The notes under the pieces were generated by a model. It made no database searches. It was not told the DNA's origin and was given only the letters and a program-made list of their open reading frames with translations. A stretch of 64,000 bases of DNA from positions 60,151,947 through 60,215,946 of the forward strand of contig CM060191.1 in assembly GCA_030549335.1 (NCBI GenBank), read 5' to 3'. Of the stretch, positions 59,455 to 64,000 are shown piece by piece; position 1 is the stretch's first letter, and each line of letters begins with the position of its first letter. Source of the DNA: Pontederia crassipes (taxonomy: Eukaryota > Streptophyta > Magnoliopsida > Commelinales > Pontederiaceae). A program made the position numbers and the translations under genes.

Positions 59455-61510
59455 CTCGAATAGTTTTTGATCGAAAGATCAAGTGGTGGCAGTTAAAGGG
59501 GGAGAAGCGAGAGACTTTTAAAAGTAAGTTATTAGAGGAAAGTGTGTGGGAGTTAGAAGGAGATGCTAGTGTCATGTGGGAGAATGTGGTAAAAAATGTT
59601 GAAATGGTTGCTAAAGTCATTTTAGGAGAATCAAAAGATTTTGGACCACGAGATAAGGAGACTTGGTGGTGGAATGAGGAGGTCCAAGAAAAGGTGTGTA
59701 ATAAGAAGAATTGTTTCAAGGCGATACACTTGGATAATAGTTCTGACAATTGGAAAAAGTACCGTTTGGCGAAAAGAGAGGCTAAGAAGGCAGTTAGTGA
59801 TGCTCGTGCTAAAGCATATGAGGGGTTTTATAAGGAGTTAGGGACAAAGGTTGATGAACAAATGATTTACAAAATTGCAAGGAATAAAGAGAAGGAGTCG
59901 AGAGATTTGGATCAAGTAAGATGCATAAAAAATGAAGTTGGCAAGGTTTTAGTTACTTAGGGAGATATTAAAAACAGATGGGAAGAGTATTTCTATAAGC
60001 TATTTAATTATGGATGTGAAGGTTCCCGTTGTGATTTGGAGGACTTGACAGTTAGCGAATGTGAGCTTAATAGATCATTTTATCGTAGAATTAGAGTCTC
60101 CAAAGTTAGCGAAGCTCTTAAGAAAATGGAGAATGGTAAAGCCGTTGGACCGGATGGTATACCGATTGAAGTTTGGAAATGTTTAGGAGAAAAAAGTGTG
60201 TTGTTGTTATGTAAACTATTTAATGAGATTTTACGATCGAAAAAGATGCCTGATGAATGAAGATTAAGTACATTAGTTCCTATTTACAAAAATAAAGGGA
60301 ATATTCAGAATTGTGCAAATTATAGAAGGATTAAACTTATGAGTCACACAATGAAATTATGGGAAAAAGTGATTGAGCATAGATTGAGAATGAAGACTAA
60401 TATTTTTGAGAGACAATTTAGGTTCATGCCAGGAAGATTAGGCGATTTATTTACTAAGGGGGATGATGGAGAAGTATCGAAGTAGGAGAAGAGACTTACA
60501 TATGACTTTCATTGACTTAGAGAAGGCGTATGATCGGGTACCAAGGGATGTACTTTAGAAAGCATTGTAAAATAAGAGGGTGAGTGTTGCCTACATTAAG
60601 GTAATACAAGATATGTACGATGGGACATTGACTAGGGTTAGGACACCCGGAGGTGAGACAAATGAATTTTCTATAGGAATTGACCTACATCAAGGATCAG
60701 CTTTAAGACCGTATCTATTTAACCTAGTTATCGATGCTATAATCGAGAGTATCACAGAGGAGGTACCTAAGTGCATGTTATTTGCGGATGATATAGTACT
60801 TTTAGCGGATTCAAAAGAAGAGATTAATATAAAATTAAAAATATGGAGAAATACATTGGAGTCAAAGGATTTGAAAGTTAGGCTAGGGGAGAATATAATT
60901 TCTCAAATGTCAAAGTTTAAATATTTAGGATCAATTGTAAGACAAGATGATGAGATTGATGATGATGTTAATCATAGAATTCAAGCTGGTTGGTGTAAGT
61001 GGAGGAAAGTCACTGGAGTTCTTTGTGATAGAAAAATACTCAATAAAATTAAAGGAAAATTCTATCGTACTGTTATAAGACCGACAGTGTTATATGGTAG
61101 TGAATGTTGGGCTATGAAGGGACAACATGAACGTAAAGTGGGAGTAGTCGAAATGAGGATGTTGAGATAGATGTGTGGTCATATAAGATTAGATAAGATT
61201 AGGAATGATCATATACGTGAACGAGCCGGAGTGTCTCATATTAGTGATAAAATGGTAGAGAATCGTTTGAGATGGTTTGATCATGTTCAGAGAAGATCAT
61301 TAGATGCGCCAATAAGAAGAATAGATCAAATAATTTGAAATTCGATTAAAAGAGGAAGAGGGAGGCCAAGACGGACACTTGGCGAACTAGTAGAGCAAGA
61401 TCTATTGATGAATAATATACCGAAAGATTTGGTTATTAATAGAGCGGAATGTCGTCGTATGATCCATGTAGCCGACTCGATCAAGTGAAATAAAGTTTTG
61501 TTGTTGTTGT
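59455..61510 (+). mobile_element. RTE-type LINE, 5'-truncated, with 17-18 bp target duplication
   Basis: The insert is bounded by AATTAAAAACTATTAAA at 59438-59454 and again at 61511-61527. It ends with a TTG microsatellite (TTGTTGTTGTTG, 61498-61509), as RTE LINEs do, not poly(A). The endonuclease is missing; coding begins at the linker region. The duplication is perfect, while the coding frame has several stops. Confidence 0.92.
59461..61490 (+). pseudogene. LINE reverse transcriptase, decayed
   Basis: This enzyme copies LINE RNA at the nicked target. Visible in order: IKWWQLKGEKRETFKSK-like linker, SKVSEALKKMENGKAVGPDG followed by IPIEVWKCLG (RT block with the GPDG motif), LVPIYKNKGNIQNCANYR, TFIDLEKAYDRVPRDVL (first catalytic Asp), MLFADDIVLLADS (FADD catalytic pair), LNKIKGKFYRTVIRPTVLYG then SECWAMK, and the RTE tail RGRGRPRRTLGELVEQDLL with MIHVADSIK. 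Lesions: stops near 59958, 60258, 60485, 60557, 60569, 61168 and 61336, and a deletion or shift after MPGR at about 60432-60460. Non-functional. Confidence 0.92.
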
Positions 61511-61527
61511 AATTAAAAACTATTAAA

Positions 61528-63379
61528 GATGCAGACCCTTTTTCTATCTAAACTTACGCATGCATAAATGTGTTGCTTTGAAACTCATATGGCATGGGAA
61601 GAATACAAACATTTCTAGCATGTTGCATTCAATTATTTCACTTTCTTTTCAAATGTTGTGTAACTGTGTATAAGGACAAAAAGAAGTACTGACACTAAAG
61701 CTTGCAAGGTATAGGCACACCCTTGATTGATATTTATTTCTTATATAAATGAATCACTATTTATACAATTTAATGTCTTAGTATGGATTTATAAAAAAAA
61801 TTAAAAAAATATTTTATTTTGAATTGCTTATATAGAATGGTTTGTTCTTAAAATTTAAAGAAGAGGTCATCAATATTATAAGCTTTCCTTTATTTTTTCA
61901 TTAAAATTATTTCTTGACCTGTTTCATTTATCCGAATGAGCTAACTATTTTTCGAATTAGTTTTTATAATGTTTATTTTTATATTAATTATTTTTCTTAA
62001 TTATTACGATCAAGCATTATATGTGATTAATTATTTCGAAGAGGTCATCAAGCATTATGTTTATTTTTTATATTAATTATTTTTTATGTCAACTTTGATG
62101 TATTTTATTAGTTGTATTACTGTACTTTATTAATTTTGTATGTCAATTTAATTTGTATTCTTTTAGTCTTTCTTAATTATTTTATTATATTTGGGTTCGT
62201 AATGTAATAAACAATATTTCATTGGATCCAAACAATCTATATTTCAAAACCACAAATCACAATAATTTAATTTATACATATTGCCATCTCAATAATCAAT
62301 ATTATGCATGTGATTTATTTTGTGTAAAAAATCATTACTTTTTATTCTTTATTTATTCGAATTAGCTCATTATTATATAATTTTTTGTTCAATAGTAGTG
62401 GTGTAGACACTGTACGTGTTACCATGGAGGCAAGGATGAGATCGATTGAATTTGCCAATTGTAATTGCTATGATTGGATATTGTTTTGCAGTGGTGGTGA
62501 GTGCAGCCATACTTGGCAACAACAGTAGTAAACATTGTGTATATAATTGATAATTAAACGAAGATACCAAAATAAACAAATAATTCTAAAGTTACAAAAA
62601 ATTAAGTATTATTTAATATGTAAATCATATTACCTAAAATGTATAATATAAACTCCTCATAGAGTGTTGTTAGTTTATTTTTATTAATTAATTAAATTAC
62701 CAAAATTAACAAATTACATATAATTCTACTTTAATATTAATTTCATGGACCATGTATGTCAAACTTCTAAATCATACATTAAACTTAGAAAATAAATATA
62801 ATGAACATGTAATAATATTATGTATGGGAAATGAGACAAATGTTTTTAATTATTTTTAATCTAATATAATGTCTTTCTGGATTGCAATATAAAAGTCATT
62901 CGCAGACAAAATAATATTATGCTCTATTATTATTTTGGAGGAAAAATAAGTATATAGAAAATATATTTTATATTCTGATAGGTTCTTTGATTCTAATTTT
63001 ATATCGAAAATACTATCTTTTTTGTAATAGACATATTTTTCATTTAAAATTTCTAAGTTATGGTAAAAAAAATTTGATAACTAAATAATGAATCCAAATT
63101 TTAATAGTTGCTCATAGTCAAGTTAATATTATTATAATTATTCCAAAATAAAACACGTGTATGTAATGAAATTGAAATTGAATACAAAATTTAGATTCCA
63201 GGATAATTATGGAGTGCCAAAATTCTTATATAAAAACATAATCAAATTGTATTGTATAATTTAAAAACTTATGATCTAAATCCTATATGAATAATATATT
63301 ATCATCCTAAAAAGTTATAATAGAATAATTAAATAAAATTTTATACAATTTAAATAAACTAATTTTCTAATGACACATG

Positions 63380-63380
<1 letters not shown>
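61528..63380. other. AT-rich intergenic DNA, no gene seen
   Basis: No reading frame above noise. The 68-codon minus-strand frame at 62373-62579 has no known motif. Confidence 0.5.

Positions 63381-63436
<56 letters not shown>
63381..63436. repeat. TA microsatellite, about 56 bp
   Basis: A pure TA run. Confidence 0.95.
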
Positions 63437-63437
<1 letters not shown>

Positions 63438-63654
63438 TAGTATCATATTATAGTATAAGAAAAACTTACCCAAATTTCTCTAAAAATTACTTTAACTTTT
63501 TATTATATTTTACTATGAATAAACAAAGTAAAAAGTAGAAAATTGAATATGAATAAAAAAGATGAGGCAAGATCGTGAGTTAGTAATAGAAGATTCAAAA
63601 AGAAAAAAAATAAAGAAGATAAAGTTGAGTGAAATCATTAATTAATAAAATGTT

Positions 63655-63895
63655 CAAATATTTAAATATTTGATTGAGAAGATAGATTCTCAAAATGCAT
63701 ATCATCTGACTGATAATTTGAAAGGATATTTTTCTATGTAGGAATATATCTTTTTAAATTATCATTCAGATTATCAATGAGATAATAATTAAGATTATCA
63801 AGGAAGTTAAATATAGTGATAATTTGTGTGAATTTTAAATAATATCAATAATAATTTATCTAGATTATTTCATACAAAGGTGCCTTATAGTTTAT
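63655..63895. mobile_element. MITE-like patch related to 13555-13800
   Basis: Repeated GATTATC/GATAAT phrases, and the stretch GAATTTTAAATAATAT then AATTTATCTAGATTATTTCATAC matches 13735-13785 of the other patch with moderate divergence. Noncoding; borders undefined. Confidence 0.45.
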
Positions 63896-64000
63896 GGTAA
63901 ATGCTTATATATTTTTCACCCCAAATTGAGTTATATAAAAAATTCGATTGAATCCCATCGGTTCAAGCGGGAACCGTATGAATAAATTATTATCAAATTG

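Overview
This is a stretch of nuclear DNA from a flowering plant, largely intergenic and crowded with transposons. The evidence is plant-type LTR retrotransposons primed by initiator-tRNA-Met sites, CACTA transposons with 3-bp target duplications, a TRIM element, an RTE-type LINE, and one intron-containing gene of the plant DUF538 family. That gene's GC-rich first exon against AT-rich surroundings leans towards a monocot, but this is only an inference. No tRNA, rRNA, CRISPR, operon or prokaryotic feature was seen.

Only one gene looks intact: a two-exon DUF538 secreted-protein gene on the minus strand (34679 to 33656, 172 residues predicted). A second host gene is recognisable but broken: a CAF1/POP2-type mRNA deadenylase homologue on the minus strand (10761 to 8823). 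It is split by a 1.2-kb solo LTR that left a perfect TTCAC target duplication, and it also carries a stop codon and a frameshift.

The rest is layered transposon debris. 1-8.8 kb: a TIR-flanked element holding a 2.75-kb solo LTR (duplication CGACG), then a MITE. 8.8-14.5 kb: the broken CAF1 gene, an LTR-like block and a second, inverted copy of the MITE. 14.8-19.9 kb: a complete-ended non-autonomous Ty3/Gypsy-like element with decayed gag and protease and no reverse transcriptase. 22.9-24.7 kb: a miniature Ty1/Copia derivative with very short LTRs and a palindromic rearrangement. 25.2-27.9 kb: a CACTA-type element. 31.4-31.9 kb: a TRIM. 36.8-39.5 kb: a second solo LTR of the same family as the first (duplication GTTCC). 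40.1-41.7 kb: a short CACTA element full of palindromic tandem repeats. 43.5-47.1 kb: another solo-LTR-like block with a MITE inside. 48.0-54.0 kb: a CACTA element with decayed En/Spm proteins. 57.6-58.2 kb: a MITE-like element. 59.5-61.5 kb: a 5'-truncated RTE LINE with a 17-18 bp duplication. Remaining stretches are AT-rich with no supportable gene.

The genes do not form a pathway. The coherent story is nested insertion, solo-LTR formation and gene loss. I found no convincing new functional system; the most informative observations are the LTR-split CAF1 gene, the palindromic Copia derivative and the Gypsy element that keeps only gag/protease and gag-like coding.
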